From NCBI GenBank assembly GCA_031556375.1, contig JAVBTA010000003.1, positions 62,001 to 126,000 of the forward strand: a stretch of DNA of 64,000 nucleotides, written 5' to 3'. Source of the stretch: BNXB01 sp031556375. Its GTDB lineage: Bacteria; Bacteroidota; Bacteroidia; Bacteroidales; Azobacteroidaceae. The notes below the pieces were generated by a model, which worked only from the letters and a program-made list of their open reading frames with translations, was not told the DNA's origin and ran no database searches. Both the position numbers and the translations under genes were made by a program. This document shows, one piece after another, positions 53,133 to 62,857 of this stretch (the first letter of the stretch is position 1; the number at the start of each line of letters is the position of its first letter).

Positions 53133-54319
53133 ATTTTCTCCGCAACAGCTCTGGCCAATGCGATACATCCATCGATTGTGGCCTCTGTCGGGGCTTGTTT
53201 CATTTCGACAGGTTCTCCAACCACTTCAAATCCGGATGATTCGGCAAATGCAGCAAGACGTTTTACGGCTGCTCCGGCCCAGGTGTACGAACCGAAATAT
53301 GCAAACACCCGGTTTTTCATATCACGTCCCTGTATCTTTGAAATCAAAGCTTCCACCTGAGGAAACAATTCATTATTGTATGTCGGTGAACCGATTATCA
53401 ATGCTTTATATTTGAAAATATCACGGATAACATACGATAAATCACGTTTGGAGACATTATGTAATATAATATCTTTTACTCCTAAAGCAGCTAGTTCGGC
53501 TGCAATAGCTTCCGCCATCAGTTCTGTATGGCCATACATGCTCCCATAAGCAATTACGACACCTTTATCTCCTTCGTAACTACTCAATTTGTCGTACAGA
53601 GCCACTACTTTCTGAATGTTTTCTTTTACCGTCCAAACCGGCCCATGGGTAGAACAAATGATATTCAGTTCCAGATCTCCCAACTTAGCCAGAGCTTTTT
53701 GTACGGGATTACCGTATTTCCCTACAATATTGGAATAATAACGGATCATTTCATCCCAATATTTATCGGGATTCAATTGAGTATCCACGACCCCACCATC
53801 GAGAGTTCCGAATGTACCGAAAGCATCTCCTGAAAAGACAATGCCGTTAGTCGTCTCGTAAGTCATCATGGTTTCGGGCCAGTGTACCATCGGAGTCAGA
53901 TAAAACTTCAGGTTGTGTGCGCCCACGGAAAGTTCATCTCCATCTTTGATTGCAGTAACACCCTCTTCAATACCATAATACCCCTTCACCATATCCAGGG
54001 TACGTGCATTTCCAATGATCTGAACGTCAGGATATTGTTTTCTCAATAAACCTAATGATCCTGAATGATCGGGTTCCATATGGTTGATCACTAAATAATC
54101 AAGTTTCTTTCCATCCAGAGCTTTCTCGAGCTTTTGCAGAAATGCATCCGAATAGCAGATATCTACGGTATCGAAAAGTACACATTTTTCGTCCCTTAAC
54201 AAATATGAATTATATGAGACGCCTTTAGGAAGTGGCCAATGGCCTTCGAACAATTCTTTCGTCCGGTCATTTACCCCTACATAAAAGAGGTCTTTCTTTA
54301 TTTCAATTGGTTTTAACAT
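53129..54319 (-). CDS. Flavodiiron protein (FprA type)
   Basis: 396 residues. The N-terminal metallo-beta-lactamase-like domain keeps diiron ligands (HMEPDHSGSL, H-x-E-x-D-H; CSTHGPVW). The C-terminal flavodoxin domain (about 255-396) starts VIAYGSMYGHTELMAEAIA. Such enzymes reduce O2 to water or NO to N2O and protect anaerobes. No rubredoxin domain is fused. It starts inside the last 17 bases of lgt. Confidence 0.95.
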   Translation of the reverse strand: MLKPIEIKKDLFYVGVNDRTKELFEGHWPLPKGVSYNSYLLRDEKCVLFDTVDICYSDAFLQKLEKALDGKKLDYLVINHMEPDHSGSLGLLRKQYPDVQIIGNARTLDMVKGYYGIEEGVTAIKDGDELSVGAHNLKFYLTPMVHWPETMMTYETTNGIVFSGDAFGTFGTLDGGVVDTQLNPDKYWDEMIRYYSNIVGKYGNPVQKALAKLGDLELNIICSTHGPVWTVKENIQKVVALYDKLSSYEGDKGVVIAYGSMYGHTELMAEAIAAELAALGVKDIILHNVSKRDLSYVIRDIFKYKALIIGSPTYNNELFPQVEALISKIQGRDMKNRVFAYFGSYTWAGAAVKRLAAFAESSGFEVVGEPVEMKQAPTEATIDGCIALARAVAEKI

Positions 54320-55157
54320 GTTGTTGAAGTTTATTTTTAATTGCTCTATAAACTAACCATACTCCGGCTATAACAAACGGAATACTTAATAATTGCCCCA
54401 TATTCAGTCCTATACTAGCTACCAGATCCAGTTCAAATGCTTCTTGTACTTCTTTGAAATATTCGATAATAAAACGGGAAAGGAAAATCCCTATCAGGAA
54501 AACCCCAAAGATAAGACCTTTGCTATTTTGGGCATCTTTTTTCCAATATAGCCACATACAGATACACGCAGTGATAATGTAACAAAATGCTTCGTAAAGC
54601 TGAGTCGGATGTGATGGCATAGAGAAAATCGGAGGAGCGCCTTTTTCCCAACGGTTAATATTGGTAATAAACCGGAAAGCCCATGGTACACTAGTCTCAT
54701 GTCCATAAACTTCGTGATTTATCAGGTTTCCCAAACGGATAAATGCTGCTGTAAACCCGACAGGAACGACAAGGCGATCCAGAGTCCAGAACATATTCTT
54801 TTTGGTCACGAATTTGGAATACAACCAAATGGCAATGAGAATACCAATAGTACCTCCATGACTTGCCAGTCCGCCATCTCTGATCCTTAATATTTCAATC
54901 GGGTGAGCCAGATAATAATCCGGATCATAGAATAAACAATGTCCTAACCTGGCACCAACCGTAGTCGCTACAATAACATAAAAGAATAGTTTATCGAACC
55001 AGGCTTCATTAAGTTCTTCATGTTTCCACATTTTGTAGACAATGAAACTGCCCAATGCGAAACCCAATGTGAAAGCAATACCATACCATCTGATTTCTCC
55101 CAGGAACGGAATGGTGAACGCTACCGGATCGACGGTCCAGGTAATGAATGATAACAT
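54303..55157 (-). CDS. lgt: Prolipoprotein diacylglyceryl transferase
   Basis: 284 residues, about seven transmembrane helices. Lgt signatures: RWYGIAFTLGF at the N-terminus, GARLGHCLFY, GGLASHGGTIG, and LGNLINHEVYGH (family RxxNFxNxE variant), SHPTQLYEAFCY. Adds diacylglycerol to lipobox Cys, the first step for every lipoprotein here. It follows ddh by one base. Confidence 0.96.
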   Translation of the reverse strand: MLSFITWTVDPVAFTIPFLGEIRWYGIAFTLGFALGSFIVYKMWKHEELNEAWFDKLFFYVIVATTVGARLGHCLFYDPDYYLAHPIEILRIRDGGLASHGGTIGILIAIWLYSKFVTKKNMFWTLDRLVVPVGFTAAFIRLGNLINHEVYGHETSVPWAFRFITNINRWEKGAPPIFSMPSHPTQLYEAFCYIITACICMWLYWKKDAQNSKGLIFGVFLIGIFLSRFIIEYFKEVQEAFELDLVASIGLNMGQLLSIPFVIAGVWLVYRAIKNKLQQHVKTN

Positions 55158-55158
55158 A

Positions 55159-56055
55159 TCAGACTAATTTTTTGATCAGCTCTTCTTTATCCCCGTAAAG
55201 CATATCGATCACAGGTAATTCGATCATGGTATATGCTCCAGGGCGTTGTTTGAAGCTTGCCCGGGCAACAGAAACGAGTACCTGAGCCGTAAGCGCAGGA
55301 TTATTGATACGCATGTTGAAATCTAATAATTGATTTTGCGTTTTTCCGGAAACACCCTTACGCACAAGATTTACACCATGTCCCATATCGATCAGGTCAT
55401 CGACACAATCAACCTGCGTTACATGAGTATCATCGTGAGCAAAGTAGTCGTCAGCTTTGATTGCCGCTGAAACTTTCCGGAAATCATATCCGTCTTTTAC
55501 TTCAATATAAACCATCCTGCGATGAACTCCTGTTCCTGTAGGAATAGTCATAGACAGAGCCGCTTTCACTCCCTCGATGGCTTTAACGGCAACTGTATGT
55601 CCCATACTCATCCCCGGTCCGAAATTGGTATAAGTGATTCCTTTGGGTACCATAGCTAGCATCAAAGCGCGTACTACAGAATCGCTTCCCGGATCCCATC
55701 CGGCAGAAATTACGGCCACCGAATTAGATGCTTTTGCTACTTTATCCAACTCACGACGTAGATTCACAATTCCACCATGAATATCGTAACTGTCGACGGT
55801 ATTGATACCCATTGCCAGAATTTTCTTTGCATGTTCTTCCACACTGCGTGTTGGGGTACACAATACGGCGACATCCACATCCTGCAGTTTGGAAATATCA
55901 TCTACTACATTTATATGTGCAATTTCAGCCGGTTTTTCAGAAGGATTACGTCTGATAATTCCTACTAACTCAAAATCCGGAGCTGCTTCTATAGCTTCCA
56001 TAACGTACTTGCCAATGTTTCCATAACCAACAATGGCTGCTTTTATCTTTTTCAC
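55159..56055 (-). CDS. ddh: meso-diaminopimelate dehydrogenase
   Basis: 298 residues from GTG at 56055; the -7 box TAACTTTG (minus strand, 56086-56093) places transcription start near 56079 and so excludes the ATG at 56088. NADP-binding AAIVGYGNIGKYV, LCTPTRSVEEH, SAGWDPGSDSV (Ddh hallmark), and TNFGPGMSMGHTVAVK. It makes meso-DAP from tetrahydrodipicolinate in one step for lysine and peptidoglycan. First of the ddh-lgt-fprA-cinA set. Confidence 0.94.
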   Translation of the reverse strand: MKKIKAAIVGYGNIGKYVMEAIEAAPDFELVGIIRRNPSEKPAEIAHINVVDDISKLQDVDVAVLCTPTRSVEEHAKKILAMGINTVDSYDIHGGIVNLRRELDKVAKASNSVAVISAGWDPGSDSVVRALMLAMVPKGITYTNFGPGMSMGHTVAVKAIEGVKAALSMTIPTGTGVHRRMVYIEVKDGYDFRKVSAAIKADDYFAHDDTHVTQVDCVDDLIDMGHGVNLVRKGVSGKTQNQLLDFNMRINNPALTAQVLVSVARASFKQRPGAYTMIELPVIDMLYGDKEELIKKLV

Positions 56056-56450
56056 CTTGATTAATGTTTTGAAATTATTAAGATGCAAAGTTAGTTTTTT
56101 TTAGAGAAAATAAAAACAGAAGTATTAACAAGTACCTCTCACATGTAGGAAAAAGCAGAAATTCGCATAAAAATAAAAGTTGTACGTTCAACATATATGC
56201 CATTTTTTCATCTAAAATGTTAATTTTTGTTAATTGATTGAAGTTTTCAATAAAAAACATATAAATAATTAAAATTGTTATATATTTGTGTAAGCTACAT
56301 ATAAAATTACACACAACGATATAAACACATAACCAACCTACTCTACACATATACCTAATGATTGACAAAGTAAAGCTAATTTAATGTATTGATGCTATTT
56401 TATGGTAGCATAAAGTCTTTTATATCATTTTAGTATTAATTATAAATTAA
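56056..56450. promoter_or_regulatory. 395-base intergenic region with divergent promoters
   Basis: A -7 box for ddh lies at 56086-56093 (minus) and a TATATTTG -7 box for the protease at 56281-56288 (plus); neither has a good -33 box. The rest is AT-rich with no open frame of note. The protease mRNA would have a leader of about 160 bases. Confidence 0.5.
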
Positions 56451-59400
56451 ATGGGTATGAGAAAACAATTACATTTAATCCGGTTTATGATTTTGTCGTT
56501 CGCTGTGGTATGGTGTATACCATCATGGGCACAAATCAGCGAAGGGGGAATTCCTCCCAGTTTTGGGTTGCCCATATTGAGGCAATCAGCACAACCGTAT
56601 CAAACTGCTATTAAGTTCAATGTTAATGAATTGAAAGCAGAAGACGCTAAAAATGAAGCGGAAGGAGCACCAATTCGTACGGCAATTATTATTCCATCTG
56701 ATTTAAGTATTGAAAAAGACGGCAGATGGACTGATCTGGCTGACGGTCGACGTATTTGGCAATTGGAGATTAGTGCTCCTGATGCTATAGCTCTTTTACT
56801 TTATTATGATGAATTTTATATTCCTAAAGGAGGTAAGCTATTCATATACAATAAAGAAAAGAATCATATTCTTGGAGCCTATACAGAAAAGACCAATATA
56901 AAAGGCGGAAAATTTGCCACAGAGTTTGTAGCCGGCGATAAGTTAGTCTTAGAGTACGTTTCTCCTTCAGAAACATTAACAATGACCGATGAGTCCGGAA
57001 AGACCTTACCGGTAATAGCTAAAGGTAATCCCCGCATCAAGATCTCAGGTATAGCATACGGATATAATCATCTGGATGTTTATCATATAAAAAATGAAAG
57101 ACCTCAATTAAGAGTGGGAGAATCCGGTAGTTGTATGATCAACATCAATTGTCCTGAAGGCGACAATTGGCAGCTACAAAAAAGAGGAGTAGCAAAAAGC
57201 GTAACTCCAATCGGATCTGGAGCTTATCTTTGTTCCGGAACAATTCTTAACAATACCGTCCAGGATTTTGATCCTCTTTTCTTAACTGCAAGTCATTGCT
57301 TTTATACCAGCGATGCCACTGCCAAGTGTACGGATTTTTCTCAGGTCATTTATTATTTCAATTATGAAAGCTTTAATTGTATGACGACTTATCCGGATCA
57401 AACACGCACAATGGTAGGGGCCGAGCTATTGGTGGAGCTACCGACTATAGGTGGTATAGCCGGAACAGGAGGTACCGACGGTGGATTATTACGATTACTG
57501 AATCCAATCCCTCCGGATTATAACGTTTTTTATAATGGTTGGGATAACCGGAACATTGCTCCTACAAGCGGAGTAGGAATCCACCACCCTGCAGGAGATA
57601 TAAAGAAAATATCAACATATACGACTACTGCAGGACAAACAACATGGACAGGAGGCCCCTCGAACCAGTGGTGGAATGTGACATGGGCTAGTACTGTAAG
57701 TGGAAAAAGTTTAACTGAAGGTGGTTCATCAGGCTCTCCATTGTTTAACCAAAATAAAAGGGTTGTTGGTTGTCTGACAGGAGGGCCTTCACAACAGGGT
57801 GTGCCTAAATGTGAACAACCGGTATCCACGCATGTAGCCTATTACGGAAAGTTATCCTACCATTGGGACGGAGATAATACAGGCTCTGGAATTGTCGACC
57901 AAACAAAAAAAATGAAAGATTATCTTGATCCGAATAACTCAGGGGCAAATTTTATAGATGGAAAATACAACTCTTCGGCTTCGACAAATGCAATTTTTGA
58001 AGTAGATAAAAGTGATATAATTGTGTTTGAATCTGTAAATTTCAGAGATGGATCTTCTGGTGCAAATACATGGGAGTGGACATTTGAAGGAGGGACACCA
58101 AGTACTTTTAATGGAAAACAACCTCCTGTTATTACATACAATGCTCCGAGTCCCACCGGAGGATTTACAGCTAAGTTGGTTGTCAATAAGGGAACTGCAA
58201 ATGAAAGTAGTATGGAAGTGAAAATCCAGGTAAAAGAATTAGGAGATAACCCACAGACTCCCGTTGCACGTTTCTCTCTTGAAGAAATCCTAACCTTATC
58301 TGAAGGATTTGACACATCAATACCTCCTACAGGCTGGAATCTCGATAAACCAGGAGCAAGCACCAATCAATTCATATTGGCAAACATGACTAATGCTGCA
58401 TTAAACTTTAATACGATCGATCCTAATAGTCAATATTCGGCTCTTGTCCAACATGATGATACTGAGGTTGTAGATACATGGTTGAAATCACCGGCATATA
58501 CATTCTCTGACCCAAATACATGGCTTGAATTTTATGGATTCTATGCTACTGCATATATAGATAATGACAAGTTTTTATCCGTATCGGTTTCTACTGATGG
58601 AGGAAATAACTGGACTGAAATCTGGACAAACGCAGATTTAAGCGGCGACGGTGATTTATCATGGCACAAACATAAAGTGGACCTGTCAACTTATGTTGGT
58701 CAAAGTATTAGATTAGGATTTAGATATTATGGACAAGGAGGATACTTTGGCGGATTCGACGGTATAAAAATAGTCACTCCTTCTGACCCAGCCCAGGCAA
58801 AAACAATCAATGTAGGTGACTACATTACTCCTGTCGAGTGGAGTTCAGGCCCCCCGATTCTTTATGAATGGACATTTGAAGGAGGAACACCAGCAACATC
58901 AACAGAACAAAATCCGGGTACTATTCGATATCTGCAACCGGGTACATTCGACATCACACTAAAAGTGAAAAATTATAGGGGTGAAGATATACATACCTTT
59001 ACTGATGCAGTAACTGTAATTCTGCATACACCTGAAACTGATTTTATAAGTCAGGGATATAACCGTACCGATTTTGCCCGCGCAATTCCGGTAAATGTCC
59101 CGGTAAAGTTTACCGATCTGTCGAAAAACTATCCTGATCAATGGAACTGGACTTTTACAGGAGGTACACCTACTACTTCCACAACACAAAATCCAATCGT
59201 AACCTACTCAACTGAAGGCATCAGCAATGTTAGTCTTACTGCGAAAAATATTACAGGAGAAAACACTGCAACAAAAAATAGTTATATACATGCAGGTTAT
59301 TTAACCCACGATATTTGGAATATAAGTCAGGGGGAGACAACAACCAACACATGGAGGGCTACAGCTACAAACTATATTACCGGATCAAATGCAGGTACAA

Positions 59401-62252
59401 TTGTTCCATATAGCGAGTTCGCCGAATTATTCGACGCACCCTTAGCATCCGGAGTGTTACGCAAAATTCAGATTTCTTTCTGGACAGGAGCAGCTACTAA
59501 TGCAGGAAACCTGACTCTTAAGTTATACAATGTCGGAGCTGATGGTTTTCCTTCAACTACTTTCCACTCACAAACATTTCCTATTTCAGGTATCAACACA
59601 TCAGGATATACCACTATAACTCTTTCAAAAGAAGTTTCTATCAATGATAAGTTCTATGTTGCGATAGCTGGATTTGCCGCCACTACCAGCCAATTGGTAG
59701 CAGTTAGGGCCTCCAGCTTAAGGGCGCCTGAAGACAATCGGGTTTGTTTCTATAGTTTATATCATGATGTTATATTAAATCGCCCCTGGATTAGTACAGC
59801 CAGTCAGTACAACGTAGGATTATCTATGAATATCGTTCCGGAATTTACCTACACTTACTATGAACTTAGTGGCGATAAAGAAGTATACCGTAAGAATATA
59901 GACAACACTATCGGAACAGCATCTGTAAGTACTAATGCAAGCTGGACGGCAACCACTAATGCAAGCTGGATTACGATCAGCAATGGTTCAGGCACCGGTA
60001 ACGGCACTTTTACTTACACAGTCAGTCAAAACGATGGAATGCTAAGAGATGGTGTCATAACTATTTCGTGCATGGGAAATCAAGAAACAATCCTTGTTGT
60101 ACAGGCCGGACCAAACCCAATAAATCTTACGGCAACTCTTACAACTGAATCCGCAGTCGGTTTATCATGGGATGCTCCGGCTATCAAAGATATCTACGAC
60201 AATATCGAAGGACATACAAGTTTTACCCTTGATTCTCCGGGTAGTGCAGGTTGGTCGTATATCGACGCCGATGGTGGTACTCCCGTAGCCATTTCATATG
60301 ATGGAGAAACGTTTCCGAATGTCAACATTCCAAGTTCATTCATGGTATACACGCCTGGAGAAACAACGCCTCCGATTACAGATGCACTGTTTGCACCTCA
60401 TAGCGGTAACAAGTTCCTCGCATGTCCAAAGAATATTGCCAATACAGGAGCAAATAACGACTGGATAATAAGTCCGGAATTAGGTTTTGACAGGAATTTC
60501 AAATTTGTATTCTGGGCCAAATCCATTCATCCAAGTTATGCCGAACATATCCGTGTTGCATACTCAACCGCAGGAAAAACGGTCAGTGATTTTACGAATG
60601 TTGTTACATCCGGAAGTTATGTAAGTGTTCCTAGTGCATGGACTAAATATGAATTTACAATACCGGCAAATGCCAAATATGTTGCATTGAATTGTGTATC
60701 AAACTATGCATTTATGCTTATGGTAGATGATATTTATATCGGTATTGGGGATGCTCCGGCAGGTATTTATCCAGAGATGGCAATTACCAGCGGATTATTG
60801 AAATTTATGGTTGACGGAAAAATTGAGATAGTTCAACCCGAATTTAACGCACTATTAAATAAAATGAAGGAAGCTGTTGTACGACAAGAGATCCCTGCGA
60901 CTCTTACAAATGAGACAACAGGTGAAATCATTCAATTAAATACTGAAAAAATTTCGGGTAATGCTGCTCCTATAAGCCAAGGAGGAGCATTGATGATTAC
61001 GCAACAAAATTCGTTTATTGGTATTCAAACCAATACAGGTATAAAATACAATATTTACCGTGATGGAAGCTTAATTGCCAACGGATTGTCAACAACTAAC
61101 TATACAGACTTATATACACCAGGTGGAAATGTGTGTTATACTGTAACTGCTGTATATAATGACGACAGCAGACTGGAAACAACAGAATCCAACGAAGTAT
61201 GCCTGGCGGCTCCTTCCGCAATGATAGTCCAGGCTTTAGATGCAAGCAGACAACGATTCACGGACAATCCGACTTTCAATTTCACGATTACCGGTAATTT
61301 GATGGGATTACATACGATTGACGAAGTCAGAACTTGGGTTACAGCAAGCACTACTGCCAATTATTATTCACCGGTAGGTGCTTATCCGATTATCCCTTCC
61401 GTAAATAATCCGCAACCTCAATATGTATTCCGGTTTATTAATGGAATATTGACTATTACAGCTCCTCCTATTCCTGTAATCCTGGAACAACCTAAGGATG
61501 CCGTATTATGTGAAGGAAGCAACTATACATTATCGGTAAAAACGCAGGGAGAAGAGCTGAATTACCAATGGTATAAGGGCAATAGCAAGATTATGGGTGT
61601 TAATTCCTCCAGTCTGGAATTGAAAAACATAACCAGGAATGATTACGATACTTACTATGTCGTAGTAAGCAATGAGAGAGGAACTACATATAGCGAAAAG
61701 GCAAGGATATATGTTGTCGAACCTCTGGGTAGTATTTCTTACAAGGAATTTCCGGATGTTGCTGTCACAGGTTCTACTTACTCATTGAAATTGAATGGTT
61801 ATTCCAACGTTACCAAATACACATGGAGTTTCAGCAAAGACAATGTTGTCAGCTTTGAACCTGAATCAGGCGCAAGGAATGAAACAAAAATAACATTCAG
61901 CGCTACAGCAATCGGAGTTGGAACAATAAAAGTAGACCTGGAACATACTTGCGGTACTTATTCTCATAGTAGAGATGTAAATGTTAAATATCCGACCGGA
62001 ATTGATGATGTAAACAATTCTATTGTAAAAATTTATCCTAATCCGGTAAGTAACATTCTGAATATATCTTACAATCAACAGCCGATCAAATCTGTAATTG
62101 TAAATGATATCAGCGGACGAACTATTGAGCGTTATGATAATGTTGGATCCTACCAATTAGCTATCCAGGCTTCAAAATGGACAAAAGGTACTTATATTAT
62201 CATTATTGAGACAAATACTGGAAGAACCGTTCAAAAAGTTATCAAAAAATAG
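56451..62252 (+). CDS. Giant secreted multidomain serine protease with T9SS sorting signal
   Basis: 1933 residues. Signal peptide (ends PSWAQ), propeptide, then a trypsin-like protease domain of lysyl-endopeptidase type (about 215-470): LTASHCF (His near 281), TDGGLLRL (Asp), GGSSGSPLF (Ser near 427). Then PKD (538-595), choice-of-anchor-J (615-780), PKD (804-865), PKD (883-945), an unassigned region, BACON (1143-1220), a cleaved-adhesin-like domain (1250-1437), Fn3-like (1517-1587), MBG-like (1590-1673), Ig-like (1673-1757), PKD-like (1758-1848), and a type A T9SS C-terminal signal (IYPNPVSNILNI ... VIKK). Positions are approximate. It resembles gingipain-type adhesin-protease architecture. 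Cell-surface or secreted via T9SS; substrates are inferred to be proteins. Confidence 0.9.
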   Translation: MGMRKQLHLIRFMILSFAVVWCIPSWAQISEGGIPPSFGLPILRQSAQPYQTAIKFNVNELKAEDAKNEAEGAPIRTAIIIPSDLSIEKDGRWTDLADGRRIWQLEISAPDAIALLLYYDEFYIPKGGKLFIYNKEKNHILGAYTEKTNIKGGKFATEFVAGDKLVLEYVSPSETLTMTDESGKTLPVIAKGNPRIKISGIAYGYNHLDVYHIKNERPQLRVGESGSCMININCPEGDNWQLQKRGVAKSVTPIGSGAYLCSGTILNNTVQDFDPLFLTASHCFYTSDATAKCTDFSQVIYYFNYESFNCMTTYPDQTRTMVGAELLVELPTIGGIAGTGGTDGGLLRLLNPIPPDYNVFYNGWDNRNIAPTSGVGIHHPAGDIKKISTYTTTAGQTTWTGGPSNQWWNVTWASTVSGKSLTEGGSSGSPLFNQNKRVVGCLTGGPSQQGVPKCEQPVSTHVAYYGKLSYHWDGDNTGSGIVDQTKKMKDYLDPNNSGANFIDGKYNSSASTNAIFEVDKSDIIVFESVNFRDGSSGANTWEWTFEGGTPSTFNGKQPPVITYNAPSPTGGFTAKLVVNKGTANESSMEVKIQVKELGDNPQTPVARFSLEEILTLSEGFDTSIPPTGWNLDKPGASTNQFILANMTNAALNFNTIDPNSQYSALVQHDDTEVVDTWLKSPAYTFSDPNTWLEFYGFYATAYIDNDKFLSVSVSTDGGNNWTEIWTNADLSGDGDLSWHKHKVDLSTYVGQSIRLGFRYYGQGGYFGGFDGIKIVTPSDPAQAKTINVGDYITPVEWSSGPPILYEWTFEGGTPATSTEQNPGTIRYLQPGTFDITLKVKNYRGEDIHTFTDAVTVILHTPETDFISQGYNRTDFARAIPVNVPVKFTDLSKNYPDQWNWTFTGGTPTTSTTQNPIVTYSTEGISNVSLTAKNITGENTATKNSYIHAGYLTHDIWNISQGETTTNTWRATATNYITGSNAGTIVPYSEFAELFDAPLASGVLRKIQISFWTGAATNAGNLTLKLYNVGADGFPSTTFHSQTFPISGINTSGYTTITLSKEVSINDKFYVAIAGFAATTSQLVAVRASSLRAPEDNRVCFYSLYHDVILNRPWISTASQYNVGLSMNIVPEFTYTYYELSGDKEVYRKNIDNTIGTASVSTNASWTATTNASWITISNGSGTGNGTFTYTVSQNDGMLRDGVITISCMGNQETILVVQAGPNPINLTATLTTESAVGLSWDAPAIKDIYDNIEGHTSFTLDSPGSAGWSYIDADGGTPVAISYDGETFPNVNIPSSFMVYTPGETTPPITDALFAPHSGNKFLACPKNIANTGANNDWIISPELGFDRNFKFVFWAKSIHPSYAEHIRVAYSTAGKTVSDFTNVVTSGSYVSVPSAWTKYEFTIPANAKYVALNCVSNYAFMLMVDDIYIGIGDAPAGIYPEMAITSGLLKFMVDGKIEIVQPEFNALLNKMKEAVVRQEIPATLTNETTGEIIQLNTEKISGNAAPISQGGALMITQQNSFIGIQTNTGIKYNIYRDGSLIANGLSTTNYTDLYTPGGNVCYTVTAVYNDDSRLETTESNEVCLAAPSAMIVQALDASRQRFTDNPTFNFTITGNLMGLHTIDEVRTWVTASTTANYYSPVGAYPIIPSVNNPQPQYVFRFINGILTITAPPIPVILEQPKDAVLCEGSNYTLSVKTQGEELNYQWYKGNSKIMGVNSSSLELKNITRNDYDTYYVVVSNERGTTYSEKARIYVVEPLGSISYKEFPDVAVTGSTYSLKLNGYSNVTKYTWSFSKDNVVSFEPESGARNETKITFSATAIGVGTIKVDLEHTCGTYSHSRDVNVKYPTGIDDVNNSIVKIYPNPVSNILNISYNQQPIKSVIVNDISGRTIERYDNVGSYQLAIQASKWTKGTYIIIIETNTGRTVQKVIKK

Positions 62253-62279
62253 CATTTTGCAAGTAAACCCTCTAAATTA

Positions 62280-62317
62280 AAGCGGTGATTCTGAAAAGTT
62301 TCACCGCTTTTCATTTT
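62280..62317 (+). terminator. Intrinsic terminator after the giant protease
   Basis: AAGCGGTGA (62280-62288) pairs with 62301-62309, followed by a T-rich tract. Confidence 0.75.
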
Positions 62318-62399
62318 TATTTAATGTTTTTTATATCAAAAGGTTATTTTTCGCGATATTTTTTTTTGTGAATTATTATTGTAAATCATTTTTAATCCG

Positions 62400-62407
62400 T
62401 AGCTTTG
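62400..62407 (+). promoter_or_regulatory. -7 element TAGCTTTG upstream of glmS
   Basis: TAGCTTTG fits the -7 consensus; a weak TTG lies 18 bases upstream (62379-62381). It lies within the upstream extension of the open frame, so the start at 62440 is preferred. Confidence 0.5.
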
Positions 62408-62439
62408 TACCAAAATTTAAGCACACCAAATTAACATTT

Positions 62440-62847
62440 ATGAAAATAAAAACCATTGTTACCGGAGTTATCGGAGCCGATGTACATGCTGTTGGTAACA
62501 AAATTTTAGCTTATGCCCTGGAAGATGCCGGTTTTAATGTTGTGAATCTGGGAGTTATGGTTTCCCAGGAAGAGTTTATCAACGCCGTTCTGGAAACAAA
62601 TGCCAGTGCAATTGTGGTCTCCTCTCTTTACGGACACGGGGAAATCGATTGTAATGGACTGCGTGATAAATGCAATGAAGCCGGTTTAAAAGATATAGTA
62701 CTTCTTGTCGGAGGAAATCTGGTAGTTGGGAAACAAGACTTCGCAGATGTTGAAAAGCGTTTTACAGCTATGGGATTCACCAAAGCATACCCTCCGGGAA
62801 CCTCATTAGAAACAACAATTGAAGACCTGAATAAATTTCTAAGTTAA
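62440..62847 (+). CDS. glmS: Glutamate (methylaspartate) mutase sigma subunit
   Basis: 135 residues from the ATG at 62440. B12-binding fold: GVIGADVHAVGNKIL carries the DXHXXG motif whose His16-equivalent binds cobalt, SLYGHGEIDCNGL, and LVGGNLVVGKQD. With GlmE it converts L-glutamate to 3-methylaspartate, the first step of the methylaspartate fermentation route. GlmL follows after 10 bases. Confidence 0.95.
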   Translation: MKIKTIVTGVIGADVHAVGNKILAYALEDAGFNVVNLGVMVSQEEFINAVLETNASAIVVSSLYGHGEIDCNGLRDKCNEAGLKDIVLLVGGNLVVGKQDFADVEKRFTAMGFTKAYPPGTSLETTIEDLNKFLS

Positions 62848-62857
62848 CAAATCCGTT

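Noticed and set aside
57530..57829. Antisense open frames inside the giant protease gene
   Set aside because: They are shadows of a strongly conserved coding frame and lack promoters or start context.
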